DNA of 64,000 bases from an uncultured Caldilineales bacterium (GTDB lineage: Bacteria > Chloroflexota > Anaerolineae > JAAEKA01), in NCBI GenBank assembly GCA_937907455.1, contig CALESQ010000082.1, positions 12,858 through 76,857 of the forward strand. Reading direction: 5' to 3'. This document shows, piece after piece, positions 49,281 through 57,825 of this stretch. The translations under genes and the position numbers were made by a program. The notes below the pieces were generated by a model. That model did no database searches. It worked only from the letters and a program-made list of their open reading frames with translations, and had not been told where the DNA came from. The first letter of the stretch is position 1. Each line of letters begins with the position of its first letter.

Positions 49281-50120
49281 ATGCGCAGCGATCACCCTCT
49301 CTTCAAGCAATACCCGGTGGACAGCCAGGTGCTTATCGCAGGCGAACATTGTCCCAGCCCTTATCACATCTACGATGGTTCGATTCTGTTCATCGGTGGC
49401 ACGGTGGCTGGTACGACAGCGCGCCAGCTTCTGGCTAACGAGCGGCTCGCCCCCATCATGGATCAAAATGATCGGGCACTGGCCGCGCTTTGGGTCTGCG
49501 ATTTCACCGAGGCTAATCTGGGGCCGCATCACGAACTACAAATCTCCCTGTTCGCCTCCGTTGATCCCGTGCCACCGGTGCGCGCCCATCCGTTTGCCAT
49601 CCATCGGACGCTGGTCAACGACCGCGCAACGCGCATGGTGTGTCACGGGCTTTGGAACAATACCGCCAAAGTGGTGGGCTACAACACTCAACATCTCGGC
49701 TTGAACGCGCGTCGGGGCCACAGCGACATCACGCGGGGCCGCGGGCGCTGGCAGTTCCGGGTGAGCGACGACAACGGGCTGGTAGCAACCGGCGATCTGG
49801 CGCTGCCGGCGCGGGCTGCGCCGGTGCAACTGGCAGCGATGATGCAGCATATCGGCGTCAAGGGCCTGCTTCGCTCCCTGCGCACGCCCTACGTCCACGT
49901 ACCTGTGGTCAATACGCGCAACCGCTTTGCCGACGATAACCGGGTGGCGCATACCTATACCCGAAACGATAACCAGGTCATTCGACGGTTCACCGCGCAG
50001 GATCAGCTTTCAATTCACTACCCGCAAGCGGCGGTGCTGGATTTCGCGCCGGACTTTGTCCAGCACAACGAGGGCGTGCGCTTTGTCTATCTGCGACCAG
50101 AGCCGGAAGGCCCGGCTTGA
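49281..50120 (+). CDS. Acetoacetate decarboxylase-fold-like protein (tentative)
   Basis: A 279-residue protein. YDGSILFIGGTVAGTTARQL, NDRALAALWVCDFTEANLGP and HHELQISLFASVDPVPPVRA suggest the acetoacetate decarboxylase-like superfamily (double-psi beta-cone). I do not see an unambiguous catalytic lysine, so enzymatic activity is unproven. The C-terminal half includes RYITRGRGRWQFRV-like beta strands and VRFVYLRPEPEGP. The position just upstream of the ethylmalonyl-CoA genes, separated by a MITE and a promoter, does not require a functional link. Confidence 0.45.
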   Translation: MRSDHPLFKQYPVDSQVLIAGEHCPSPYHIYDGSILFIGGTVAGTTARQLLANERLAPIMDQNDRALAALWVCDFTEANLGPHHELQISLFASVDPVPPVRAHPFAIHRTLVNDRATRMVCHGLWNNTAKVVGYNTQHLGLNARRGHSDITRGRGRWQFRVSDDNGLVATGDLALPARAAPVQLAAMMQHIGVKGLLRSLRTPYVHVPVVNTRNRFADDNRVAHTYTRNDNQVIRRFTAQDQLSIHYPQAAVLDFAPDFVQHNEGVRFVYLRPEPEGPA

Positions 50121-50221
50121 GCGGTCAACCAACAGCGCTGCTGCTATCTTATCCACGTCTGTAGTCGGGGGGCATCGTGCTTTGGGCACGCGCGGGCCGC
50201 GCCCGCGTCCTGAAACTTGGG

Positions 50222-50384
50222 TTGTGTATGGATTTCGGTTGAAATGTGTTGCCACCGAATCGAATTCGGTGTCTCAAGCCACGAAGCCCCTGTCGGGGCT
50301 TTCGGAGAGCGCCTGAGTGCGCTTCGTTCTTTAAGCCGGAACCATTGATTGTCCGGCTCTTATAATTCAACCGAAAGTCGCACA
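50222..50384. mobile_element. MITE-like element, copy 2
   Basis: Same element as at 17015-17180. TTTCGGTTGAA at 50233-50243 and TTCAACCGAAA at 50366-50376 bound a 144-bp core of equal length, with about a dozen substitutions. It is intergenic, carries no gene, and lies between the ADC-like gene and the Ccr promoter. Confidence 0.78.
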
Positions 50385-50394
50385 TTATCGAAAC

Positions 50395-50434
50395 TTGCCA
50401 AAAGCGCCCGCTTATGACACAATGCGTCATGACG
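50395..50434 (+). promoter_or_regulatory. Candidate promoter and operator for the Ccr cluster
   Basis: TTGCCA (50395-50400), 17 bases, CACAAT (50418-50423), followed by the perfect 10-bp palindrome CGTCATGACG (50425-50434) near the expected transcription start. The rest of the leader to 50646 (about 210 bases) contains no recognisable gene. The -10 is only a 4/6 match. Confidence 0.4.
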
Positions 50435-50646
50435 TTAATCTGGTAACGTTCCGCTTTTTTTGGGTAGGTGATTGTCATGCAACCGTGGGCCTCGACGATG
50501 ATAGCCCAGTCTGCTTGCGCGGCGCACAGGCGCTTTTTTTCGCCTGCACTGATTGATCGCGCCCTTCCCCTGCCTGCTTGCTCCCTTTCCGCTTCCCATT
50601 ATTTTCCCCCCGTAAACCTGATACTGTGCGCAAGGAGGCCACAACG

Positions 50647-52920
50647 ATGAGCGAACTCAAGGAATTATATGCCGTTGGCGAACAGCCACCGGTAGGCCAT
50701 GTACCGCCTCAGATGTATGCCTGGATGGTGCGCCCGGAACGCTTTGGCGAGCCGACTAAGGCCTGGCAGGTCGAAGTGATTGACACGCCGGAGCCTGCCG
50801 ACGACGAAGTCCTCGTGTATGTGATGGCCGCGGGCGTCAACTACAACAATGTTTGGGCTGGCCTGGGCATTCCGGTGGACGTCATCGGCGCGCGCAACAA
50901 GGCCGGCGAGCCGGAGCGCTTCCACATCGGCGGCAGCGACGCCAGCGGCATTGTTTACAAAGTTGGCAAGGATGTCACCACCCACAAGGTCGGCGACGAG
51001 GTGGTCATCCACTGCGGCACCTGGAGCCGCGACGATCCCTGGGTCAAGGCGGGCGAAGACCCGATGTACAGCCCAACCTTCCGTATTTGGGGCTATGAAA
51101 CCAACTGGGGCAGCTTTGCGCAGTTCACCAGGGTGCAGGCGCACCAGTGCCTGCCGCGCCCCCAGCACCTCACCTGGGAGCAATCCGCAGCCTATATGCT
51201 GGTAGGCGCGACCGCCTACCGCATGTTATACGGCTGGGCCGAACACGCCCTGCGCAAGGATGACATCGTGCTGATCTGGGGCGGCGCGGGTGGTCTCGGC
51301 TCGATGGCGATTCAGATCGTCAAGGCCGCAGGCGGCAAGGCCATCGCCGTGGTCAGCGAAGATGACAAGTTCGACTACTGCAAGAACCTCGGCGCAGTAG
51401 GCTGCATCAACCGCAAGAATTTCAACCATTGGGGCATGTTGCCACACTGGAAAGACACCGTCGGCTACAACGAATGGCTAAAGGGCGTGCGCGGCTTCGG
51501 CAAGGCTATTTGGGACGTGCTGGGCGAGCGCAAAAGCCCGCGTATCGTCTTTGAACACCCCGGCGAGACCACCATCCCCACCTCGATCTTTGTCTGCGAC
51601 ACCGGCGGTACGGTGGTGATCTGTGCCGGCACCACCGGCTACAACGCCACGGTAGACCTGCGCTACCTGTGGATGCGCCAGAAACGGCTGCAAGGCTCAC
51701 ATTTTGCCAACGACGAGCAATCCAAGGGCTTCAACGATCTGGTGCTGGCTGGCAAGGCCGATCCGTGCATGTCGCGTGCCTTCACCTGGGACGAATTGCC
51801 CTTCTCGCATCAACTGATGTACGAGAACAAGCATCCCTTCGGCAATATGTCTATTCTCATCGGCGCGCCCGATTTTGGCCTGGGCATTCACAAACCCGAA
51901 CCTGCGGGCGCGGTACATGTGGAAGCACCCGCCGAGCCGCGTGCCGCCGAGAACTTCTATCGTGCGCCGCTGCATCCTGTAGATGAAGCCAAACCGGAAA
52001 CCGCCGTGGTTGAAGACACCCGCCTGGTGCGCGAGATGATGCACTACGGCGTGATTGCCTGTTCGCTGGGCACGCCGATAGACGAAGTAGCCCAACGTAT
52101 GAGCGACTATCATATACATGCTGTTGTGGTTACCGATGCCGAAGGCTATGCTGCGGGCATTGTATCACAAACCGATGTAGTGTTGGCGCGGCAAGGGCGC
52201 GCCAGCCAGGAACTGGCCGCTCTGACTGCCGGCGACGTGATGAGTCGCCATGTGGTGAGCTGTACACCCGACACCACCATCTCTGAGGCCATCACCCTGA
52301 TGACCCGCAACCATATTCACCGGCTGGTTGTGGCCGACAAGCGTGGTGCCAAACCGTGGCCGGTAGGAGTATTGAGCATGACCGATATTATCACTTATGG
52401 CATGCAAGCACCGCACAGCGGCGCACCTGCCATGTCGCTGCCGCCCTCACTGATGGCAAGCGACATCTACGAGCCTATGACCCTTGAACCCAGCCTGGAA
52501 GACCTGAGCGCGCTGCACGAAGCCAACACCGTGAGCGATATCATGCACATCGGTGTGGTGAGCTGCCCCCGCTCCGCCTCGGTGATGGATGCCGCACGCA
52601 AAATGCTCGATCAGGGCATCCATGCCGTGGTGGTGGTAGCCGATGATGGTCACGCGGTGGGCGTGGTGTCGCAAACCGATGTAGTGCTGGCACGCCAAGG
52701 ACGCACCGTAGAGCAGGCAGCAGCGCTTAGCGTGGGCGATATCATGACTCCCACACTGGTAAGCTGCACCCGCGACCGTGCCCTTTCCGAAGCCATCACT
52801 CTGATGACGCGCAACCGGGTACACCGCCTGGTAGTAGTGGAAGATCAGAACGGCAAGCTGATGCCGGTGGGCATTCTCAGCATGACCGACGTGATCCGCC
52901 AGTTCTTCAGCAAAAACTAA
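50647..52920 (+). CDS. ccr: Crotonyl-CoA carboxylase/reductase fused to four CBS domains
   Basis: Reductive carboxylation of crotonyl-CoA to (2S)-ethylmalonyl-CoA with NADPH and CO2. Residues 1-420 are the medium-chain dehydrogenase-type enzyme: MAAGVNYNNVWAGLGIPVDV contains the CO2-pocket Asn (Asn65-Asn68 region), FRIWGYETNWGSFAQFTRVQ the Phe/Glu pair (WGYE-T-N), IWGGAGGLGSMAIQIVKAAG the NADPH loop (212-218), and VFEHPGETTIPTSIFVCDTG and LQGSHFANDEQSKGF the His-bearing segments of Ccr. Residues ~460-757 are two CBS pairs: TPIDEVAQRMSDYHIHAVVV, TTISEAITLMTRNHIHRLVV, SVMDAARKMLDQGIHAVVVV and ALSEAITLMTRNRVHRLVVV. Ccr proteins are normally about 430-450 residues, so the fusion is the notable feature. 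AAGGAGG precedes ATG 50647. Confidence 0.93.
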   Translation: MSELKELYAVGEQPPVGHVPPQMYAWMVRPERFGEPTKAWQVEVIDTPEPADDEVLVYVMAAGVNYNNVWAGLGIPVDVIGARNKAGEPERFHIGGSDASGIVYKVGKDVTTHKVGDEVVIHCGTWSRDDPWVKAGEDPMYSPTFRIWGYETNWGSFAQFTRVQAHQCLPRPQHLTWEQSAAYMLVGATAYRMLYGWAEHALRKDDIVLIWGGAGGLGSMAIQIVKAAGGKAIAVVSEDDKFDYCKNLGAVGCINRKNFNHWGMLPHWKDTVGYNEWLKGVRGFGKAIWDVLGERKSPRIVFEHPGETTIPTSIFVCDTGGTVVICAGTTGYNATVDLRYLWMRQKRLQGSHFANDEQSKGFNDLVLAGKADPCMSRAFTWDELPFSHQLMYENKHPFGNMSILIGAPDFGLGIHKPEPAGAVHVEAPAEPRAAENFYRAPLHPVDEAKPETAVVEDTRLVREMMHYGVIACSLGTPIDEVAQRMSDYHIHAVVVTDAEGYAAGIVSQTDVVLARQGRASQELAALTAGDVMSRHVVSCTPDTTISEAITLMTRNHIHRLVVADKRGAKPWPVGVLSMTDIITYGMQAPHSGAPAMSLPPSLMASDIYEPMTLEPSLEDLSALHEANTVSDIMHIGVVSCPRSASVMDAARKMLDQGIHAVVVVADDGHAVGVVSQTDVVLARQGRTVEQAAALSVGDIMTPTLVSCTRDRALSEAITLMTRNRVHRLVVVEDQNGKLMPVGILSMTDVIRQFFSKN

Positions 52921-52937
52921 GCGAAGGAAAACTTGCC

Positions 52938-54107
52938 ATGACAGTACTTACCGGTGAATACGAAACCGTACGACGCGAAGCGCGCAAATTCGCTGAAAAA
53001 GAAGTTGCGCCCATAGCCCATGACCTGTACAACGAAGGCAAAGAAATCCCGATGGAGATCATCAAGAAGATGGCCAACCTGGGCTACTTCGCGATGGCGA
53101 TCCCGGAGGAATACGGCGGTCTGGGCATGGACACGCTGACCATCACACTGGTCACCGAAGAATTGAGCCGCGTTTGGCTGTCGGTCGGTTCGGTGATGAC
53201 CCGCATGTTGATCGCGGGCGGGCTGATCCTGAACGGCGGCACGGAAGAGCAAAAGGAACGCTGGCTGCCCGGCATTGCCACGGGCGATGTGCTGCCCGCC
53301 GCAGCCTTCACCGAACCAAACGCCGGGTCGGACACCGCAGGTATGCAGTTGCGCGCGGTGAAGCAGGGCAACAAATACATTCTGAACGGCGCCAAAACCT
53401 GGATCACCTTCGCCAACCGCGCCAACCTGATGACCGTGCTGGCCCGCACCGATCCTGATGCAAGTAAACGGCACAAGGGCTTGTCCATGATCGCCGTGGA
53501 GAAGGCCCCCGGCAACGACTTTATGCCGCCGCACCTCACCGGCGCGCCCATTCCTACCATCGGCTACTACGGCATGAAATCGTTCAGCCTGAACTTCGAA
53601 GATTTTGAAGTGCCCGCGGAGAACGTCATCGGTGGCGTGGAGGGCAAAGGCTTCTACCAGCTCATGGGCGTGTACGAGACCGCCCGCATCCAGACCGCGG
53701 CCCGCGCCGTGGGTGTGGCGCAGGGCGCGTACGAGGCCGCGCTGCAATACGCGCAGGAGCGTGAGCAGTTTGGCCGCCCGCTGTCCGATTTCCAGGTGAT
53801 CCAGCACAAGATCGCACACATGGCGACCGACATCGAGGCCGCGCGCCAGCTCACCTATTACGCCGCGCAGAAGAAAGATTCGGGCCAGCGCTCGGATTTG
53901 GAAGCGGGCATGGCTAAGCTGTTCGCCGCGGACATGGTGGAGAAAGTCACCAGCGACGCCTTGCAGATCTTCGGCGGCTACGGCTACGCCATGGAGTATC
54001 CGGCGCACCGCTTCTGGCGTGATGGCCGCATCTTCAAGATATTTGAAGGCACCAGCGAAATCCAGGCCGAAGTCGTCGCCAAGCGGCTTATCCCTGAGCG
54101 TAAGTAG
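52938..54107 (+). CDS. Acyl-CoA dehydrogenase, probable methylsuccinyl-CoA dehydrogenase
   Basis: A 389-residue FAD enzyme oxidising an acyl-CoA to its 2,3-enoyl form. FAD/substrate motifs are AAFTEPNAGSDTAGMQLRAV and AKTWITFANRANLMTVLART; DALQIFGGYGYAMEYPAHRF and IFKIFEGTSEIQAEVVAKRL hold the catalytic-base region (Glu of FEGT). The segment YETARIQTAARAVGVAQGA and SDLEAGMAKLFAADMV resemble methylsuccinyl-CoA dehydrogenases as I recall them, and the position after Ccr supports that role: methylsuccinyl-CoA to mesaconyl-CoA. It lacks the N-terminal extension of the Rhodobacter enzyme. AAGGA precedes ATG 52938, 17 bases after the Ccr stop. Confidence 0.82.
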   Translation: MTVLTGEYETVRREARKFAEKEVAPIAHDLYNEGKEIPMEIIKKMANLGYFAMAIPEEYGGLGMDTLTITLVTEELSRVWLSVGSVMTRMLIAGGLILNGGTEEQKERWLPGIATGDVLPAAAFTEPNAGSDTAGMQLRAVKQGNKYILNGAKTWITFANRANLMTVLARTDPDASKRHKGLSMIAVEKAPGNDFMPPHLTGAPIPTIGYYGMKSFSLNFEDFEVPAENVIGGVEGKGFYQLMGVYETARIQTAARAVGVAQGAYEAALQYAQEREQFGRPLSDFQVIQHKIAHMATDIEAARQLTYYAAQKKDSGQRSDLEAGMAKLFAADMVEKVTSDALQIFGGYGYAMEYPAHRFWRDGRIFKIFEGTSEIQAEVVAKRLIPERK

Positions 54108-54116
54108 TCCAGCGTA

Positions 54117-54150
54117 AGGAGTAAGGAGACGTTTTTGCCTCCTTACTCCT
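54117..54150. repeat. Stop-proximal hairpin between dehydrogenase and lyase genes
   Basis: Perfect 12-bp arms AGGAGTAAGGAG/CTCCTTACTCCT with a 10-base loop (contains TTTTT). It begins 10 bases after the stop and follows a repeated GTAAGG motif that starts at the stop codon. Confidence 0.7.
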
Positions 54151-54186
54151 CGCTTCTCACTACTTACTGTGTAATCGGAGACCCTT

Positions 54187-55638
54187 ATGAACCTAACCTT
54201 CACCCCCGAAAGCATCGCCGGTGTAGTCCAAAACATTGAAGCTGCCAACGAAGGCTTCCGCGCGCTCTATCCCGGCGACGTGACCACACGCCAACCGGTA
54301 CACACCGTCTACGGCGGCGCGCATTTGTTCAAATCTGACACGGCCAGCAAGCTGGGCGGCATCGCCCTGCGCAACATGGACGCCTACGCGCCCAACTTCG
54401 TTGCCTTCGCCAAGGCGCTGGGCCTGCCCGGCGCGGCTGCGCTGCCCGACACCACCGCGGATGTCGAGCATCTGGCGCAGATCATCGCCAAAGACCCGGA
54501 AGCGGCCAGCTTCAGCCACGAACCGGCCTGGATGGCCTACACCGTCTACCAGCGCGTGCGCGAAAAGCTGCAACGCGAGCCGGTGGAAGATTACCGCGTC
54601 GACTTTGAAGACGGCTACGGCAACCGCCCGGACGAGGAAGAAGACATACACGCGGTCAACGTCGGCAAGGAACTGGCCGCAGGCATCGAAAACGGCAAGC
54701 TGCCGCCCTTCATCGGCATCCGCATCAAGCCGTTCACGCTGGAAAGCTACCGGCGGGCCGTGCGCACCCTCGACCTGTGCATTACCACGCTGGCGCAGGC
54801 CAGCGGCGGCAAAGTGCCCGCCAACTTCGTCATCACCCTGCCCAAAGTGACGATGCCAGAGCAGGTCACCGCGCTGGCCGATCTGGTGGATCAACTGGAA
54901 GCGAAAAACGGCATCCAGCCGGGTGCAATCGGCCTCGACCTGATGATCGAAACACCGCAGGCGATCATTGACGACACCGGTGCAAACACGGTCAGCCTGC
55001 TCGTGCGGGCGGGCCGCGGGCGCGTGCGCTATTGCGCGTATGGAACCTACGACTACACCGCGCTGGTCAACATCACGGCGCACTATCAGACGCACACCCA
55101 CCCCGCGGCGGATTTTGCCCGCCACGTCATGCAGGTGAGCCTGGCCGGTACGGGCGTCAGCATCAGCGACGGCGCCACCACCATTATGCCCATTGGCCCG
55201 CACCGCGCCACCAAGGAAACGCCCTTGACCGCGCAGCAGGAAGCGGAAAATATGGCTGTGGTGCAGGCGGCTTGGAAGCTGCACTACAACAACGTGCGCC
55301 ACTCGCTGCGCCACGCCTTCTACCAGGGCTGGGACCTGAACCCGGCACAGTTGCCGGTGCGCTACGCCGCCGTCTACACCTTCTTTCTGGAAAGCCTGGA
55401 TGATGCCAGCAAGCGGCTCAACCGCTTTGTGGATGCGGCCGCGCAAGCTACGCTCAGCGGCAACATGTTCGACGACGCAGCTACCGGCCAGGGCTTGCTG
55501 AACTTCTACCTGCGCGGCATTGCCTGCGGTGCGATCACCGAGGAAGAAGCCACCTCCACCGGCGTCACGCTGGAAGAGTTGCGCGGCCGCTCGTTCGTGA
55601 AGATCGTGCAGAACCGGGCGTATAAAAAGACGCTGTAA
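54187..55638 (+). CDS. DUF6986 aldolase/citrate lyase family, candidate beta-methylmalyl-CoA lyase
   Basis: A 483-residue HpcH/HpaI (CitE)-type TIM-barrel protein of the DUF6986 family, often labelled 'phosphoenolpyruvate kinase'. Diagnostic motifs: RYPGD-like ALYPGDVTTRQPVHTVYGGA, LQREPVEDYRVDFEDGYGNR with VDFEDGYG (acidic metal site), FIGIRIKPFTLESYRRAVRT, FVITLPKVTMPEQVTALADL, IGLDLMIETPQAIID, YCAYGTYDYTALVNITAHYQ, and RHSLRHAFYQGWDLNPAQLP. CitE-like enzymes cleave or form malyl-CoA-type bonds. In this cluster it is the only candidate for splitting beta-methylmalyl-CoA to glyoxylate and propionyl-CoA. The function is inferred from place and fold, not proven for the family. GGAG precedes ATG 54187. 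Confidence 0.78.
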   Translation: MNLTFTPESIAGVVQNIEAANEGFRALYPGDVTTRQPVHTVYGGAHLFKSDTASKLGGIALRNMDAYAPNFVAFAKALGLPGAAALPDTTADVEHLAQIIAKDPEAASFSHEPAWMAYTVYQRVREKLQREPVEDYRVDFEDGYGNRPDEEEDIHAVNVGKELAAGIENGKLPPFIGIRIKPFTLESYRRAVRTLDLCITTLAQASGGKVPANFVITLPKVTMPEQVTALADLVDQLEAKNGIQPGAIGLDLMIETPQAIIDDTGANTVSLLVRAGRGRVRYCAYGTYDYTALVNITAHYQTHTHPAADFARHVMQVSLAGTGVSISDGATTIMPIGPHRATKETPLTAQQEAENMAVVQAAWKLHYNNVRHSLRHAFYQGWDLNPAQLPVRYAAVYTFFLESLDDASKRLNRFVDAAAQATLSGNMFDDAATGQGLLNFYLRGIACGAITEEEATSTGVTLEELRGRSFVKIVQNRAYKKTL

Positions 55639-55644
55639 GTAATG

Positions 55645-55717
55645 CGTAACTCGTAACCGGATTTGATAGCTTTGGCTGCAAGGTTGTCAGACTCTGGATT
55701 ATGAGGTACGAGTTACG
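55645..55717. repeat. Stop-proximal inverted TAACTCG-type repeat
   Basis: CGTAACTCGTA (55645-55655) and its exact inverse TACGAGTTACG (55707-55717) enclose 51 bases, beginning 6 bases after the lyase stop. The sequence is the same motif as in the heptamer arrays at 58285 and 3233. Confidence 0.7.
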
Positions 55718-55738
55718 TGCCATGTTTGGGAGTTTTCT

Positions 55739-57436
55739 ATGACAGACCCCCATTTCCACCCCCTTGCCGATGCGCTGCACGCCTGGGAAACCGGCGATCT
55801 GGCAAAGTCCACCGAGCGCGCGCCGGAACGCGCGGAAACCGAGGCGTTTCCGCGGCTGGCAACACCACTCGATGCCGGGCCGCAGCCGCCCGCTGCGGCT
55901 GATCAGCAATGGTATCTGGACAAGCTGAGCTTTCCCGGCCAGTATCCCTTCACGCGCGGGGTGCAGCCCACCATGTACCGTTCCCGCTTCTGGACGATGC
56001 GCCAGTATGCGGGCTATGGCACGGCGGCCGAGGCCAACGAGCGCTTCAAATACCTGCTGGGCCAGGGTCAAACCGGCCTTAGCATCGCCTTCGACCTGGC
56101 GACACAGATCGGCTACGACAGCGACGACCCGCTGGCTGCGGGCGAGGTGGGGCAGGCAGGCGTGGCGATTGACTCGCTGGCTGACATGGAGGCGCTACTC
56201 GACGGCATTCCGCTGGACAAGGTCAGCATCAGCATGACCATCAACGCGCCGGCCAGCGTGCTGTTGGCGATGGTGATCGCCGCGGGCGAGGCGCGCGGCG
56301 TGCCTGCGGCCAAGCTCACCGGCACGATCCAGAACGACATCCTGAAGGAATACGTCGCGCGCGGCACCTACATCTTCCCGCCCGGCCCCAGCGTGCGCCT
56401 GGCCGCGGATACCATCGCATTCTGCGCGCGCGAAGTGCCGCGCTGGAACGCGATCAGTGTCAGCGGCTACCACATCCGCGACGCGGGCAGCACCGCCGCG
56501 CAGGAGATGGGCTTTGCCATCGCCAATGCGCTGGCCTATCTGGACGCAGTGCTGGCGCGCGGCGTAGCGATTGATGACTTCGCGGGCCGCATCTCCTGGA
56601 TTTTCAACACGCAAAACAACTTCTTCGAGGAAGTCGCCAAGTACCGCGCCCTGCGCCGCCTGTGGGCCACGCTGCTCAAGGAACAGTACGGCGCGCAAAA
56701 AGCCTCCAGCATGACCCTGCGCACGCACGTTCAGACCGGTGGCGCGACCCTCACCGCGCAGCAGCCGCTGAACAACATTGCCCGCGCCGGCTTTCAGGCT
56801 CTCGCCAGCGTGCTGGGCGGCATCCAAAGCATGGCTTTGAGCTGCTACGACGAGGCGTTGGCGCTGCCCACCGAGGAAGCACAGGCCACCGCGCTGCGCA
56901 CGCAGCAGATCATCGCCCACGAAATCGGCGTGTCCGAGGTAATTGATCCGCTGGCAGGGTCGTATTACGTCGAAAGCCTCACGGACCAGCTCGAAGCCGA
57001 AGCGCTGGCCCTGATCAACAAGGTGCAGGAGCTGGGCGGCTCGGTGCAAGCCATCGAAAGCGGCTGGATGCAGCAGCAGATCGCGGATTCGTCCTGGCGG
57101 ATGCAAAAGGCTGTCGAGGCGGGCGAGCAGATCATCGTCGGCGTCAACGCCTACCAGTCGCCCGGCGAGGAACGGCCCGTGGGCATCTTCCGCCCCGACC
57201 CCGAAACCTACCGCACCCAGCACGCCCGCCTGGAGCAGCTCAGGGCGACGCGCGACCAGGCCACGGTGCAAGCTGCGCTCAGCCGGTTGCGCGCCGTAGC
57301 CCAGGCCCCCGCTGGCCCCGACAGCAACCTGATGCCGCCCATTCTCGACGCGGTGCGCGCCTACGCCACGCTGGGCGAAATCTGCGGCGTGCTGCGCCAG
57401 GAATGGGGCGAATACGAACCGCCGACTGTTATTTAA
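55739..57436 (+). CDS. B12-dependent acyl-CoA mutase catalytic subunit (ethylmalonyl-CoA mutase candidate)
   Basis: A 565-residue methylmalonyl-CoA-mutase family TIM-barrel subunit. The substrate site is GVQPTMYRSRFWTMRQYAGY; GQTGLSIAFDLATQIGYDSD, SISMTINAPASVLLAMVIAA, TGTIQNDILKEYVARGTYIF, SVSGYHIRDAGSTAAQEMGF and LRTHVQTGGATLTAQQPLNN are family motifs. The chain ends after the barrel and linker without the C-terminal cobalamin-binding domain (no DxHxxG), so it is a large-subunit type that needs a separate B12 protein, not found in this window. Context favours ethylmalonyl-CoA to methylsuccinyl-CoA, but methylmalonyl- or isobutyryl-CoA cannot be excluded. GGGAG precedes ATG 55739. Confidence 0.85.
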   Translation: MTDPHFHPLADALHAWETGDLAKSTERAPERAETEAFPRLATPLDAGPQPPAAADQQWYLDKLSFPGQYPFTRGVQPTMYRSRFWTMRQYAGYGTAAEANERFKYLLGQGQTGLSIAFDLATQIGYDSDDPLAAGEVGQAGVAIDSLADMEALLDGIPLDKVSISMTINAPASVLLAMVIAAGEARGVPAAKLTGTIQNDILKEYVARGTYIFPPGPSVRLAADTIAFCAREVPRWNAISVSGYHIRDAGSTAAQEMGFAIANALAYLDAVLARGVAIDDFAGRISWIFNTQNNFFEEVAKYRALRRLWATLLKEQYGAQKASSMTLRTHVQTGGATLTAQQPLNNIARAGFQALASVLGGIQSMALSCYDEALALPTEEAQATALRTQQIIAHEIGVSEVIDPLAGSYYVESLTDQLEAEALALINKVQELGGSVQAIESGWMQQQIADSSWRMQKAVEAGEQIIVGVNAYQSPGEERPVGIFRPDPETYRTQHARLEQLRATRDQATVQAALSRLRAVAQAPAGPDSNLMPPILDAVRAYATLGEICGVLRQEWGEYEPPTVI

Positions 57437-57810
57437 GTAGACAAGTACACAAGTAGACAGGTAGACAAGTAGACAGGTAGACAAGTACATAAGTAGACAG
57501 GTAGACAAGTAGGCAAGTAGACAAGTACATAAGTAGACAGGTAGACAAGTACATAAGTAGACAGGTAGACAAGTAGACAGGTAGACAAGTACATAGAGGA
57601 CCATTTTGTGTACTCATCCCCGTGTACTTGTGTACTCATTCCCGTGTACTTGTGTACTCACTCCTTGTGTACTCATCCCTTGTGTACTTGTGTACTCATC
57701 CCTTGTGTACTCATCCCTGTGTACTTGTGTACTCATCCCTTGTGTACTCATCCCCTGTGTACTTGTGTACTCATCCCTTGTGTACTTGTGTACTCATCCC
57801 TGTGTACTCT
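57437..57810. repeat. Two low-complexity tandem arrays between mutase and hydratase genes
   Basis: 57437-57596 repeats blocks such as GTAGACAGGTAGACAAG with TACATAA in between (period about 24 bp). 57606-57810 repeats TGTGTACTCATCCC and GTGTACTTGTGTACTCATCC (period about 14-24 bp). The first array (GTAC ACAAGTAC) is partly the inverse of the second (GTACTTGTGTAC), so the transcript could fold. The repeat starts at the mutase stop codon. No gene is supported in this 389-bp gap. Confidence 0.85.
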
Positions 57811-57825
57811 CCTCAGGAGACCCCT

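Noticed and set aside
52917..55446. Minus-strand frames of 443 and 417 residues across the dehydrogenase and lyase genes
   Set aside because: Antisense shadows of high-GC coding DNA; no motifs and no RBS.
56195..57604. 469-residue minus-strand frame across the mutase
   Set aside because: Antisense to the mutase; its N-terminus is translated tandem repeat (LSTCLPVYLCT-like), a low-complexity artefact.
57608..57825. N-terminal extensions of the hydratase A gene through the repeat array (VLVYSSLVYS-like)
   Set aside because: Encoded by the GTGTACTTGTGTACTC repeats; the ATG at 57826 has CAGGAG and starts the family homology.
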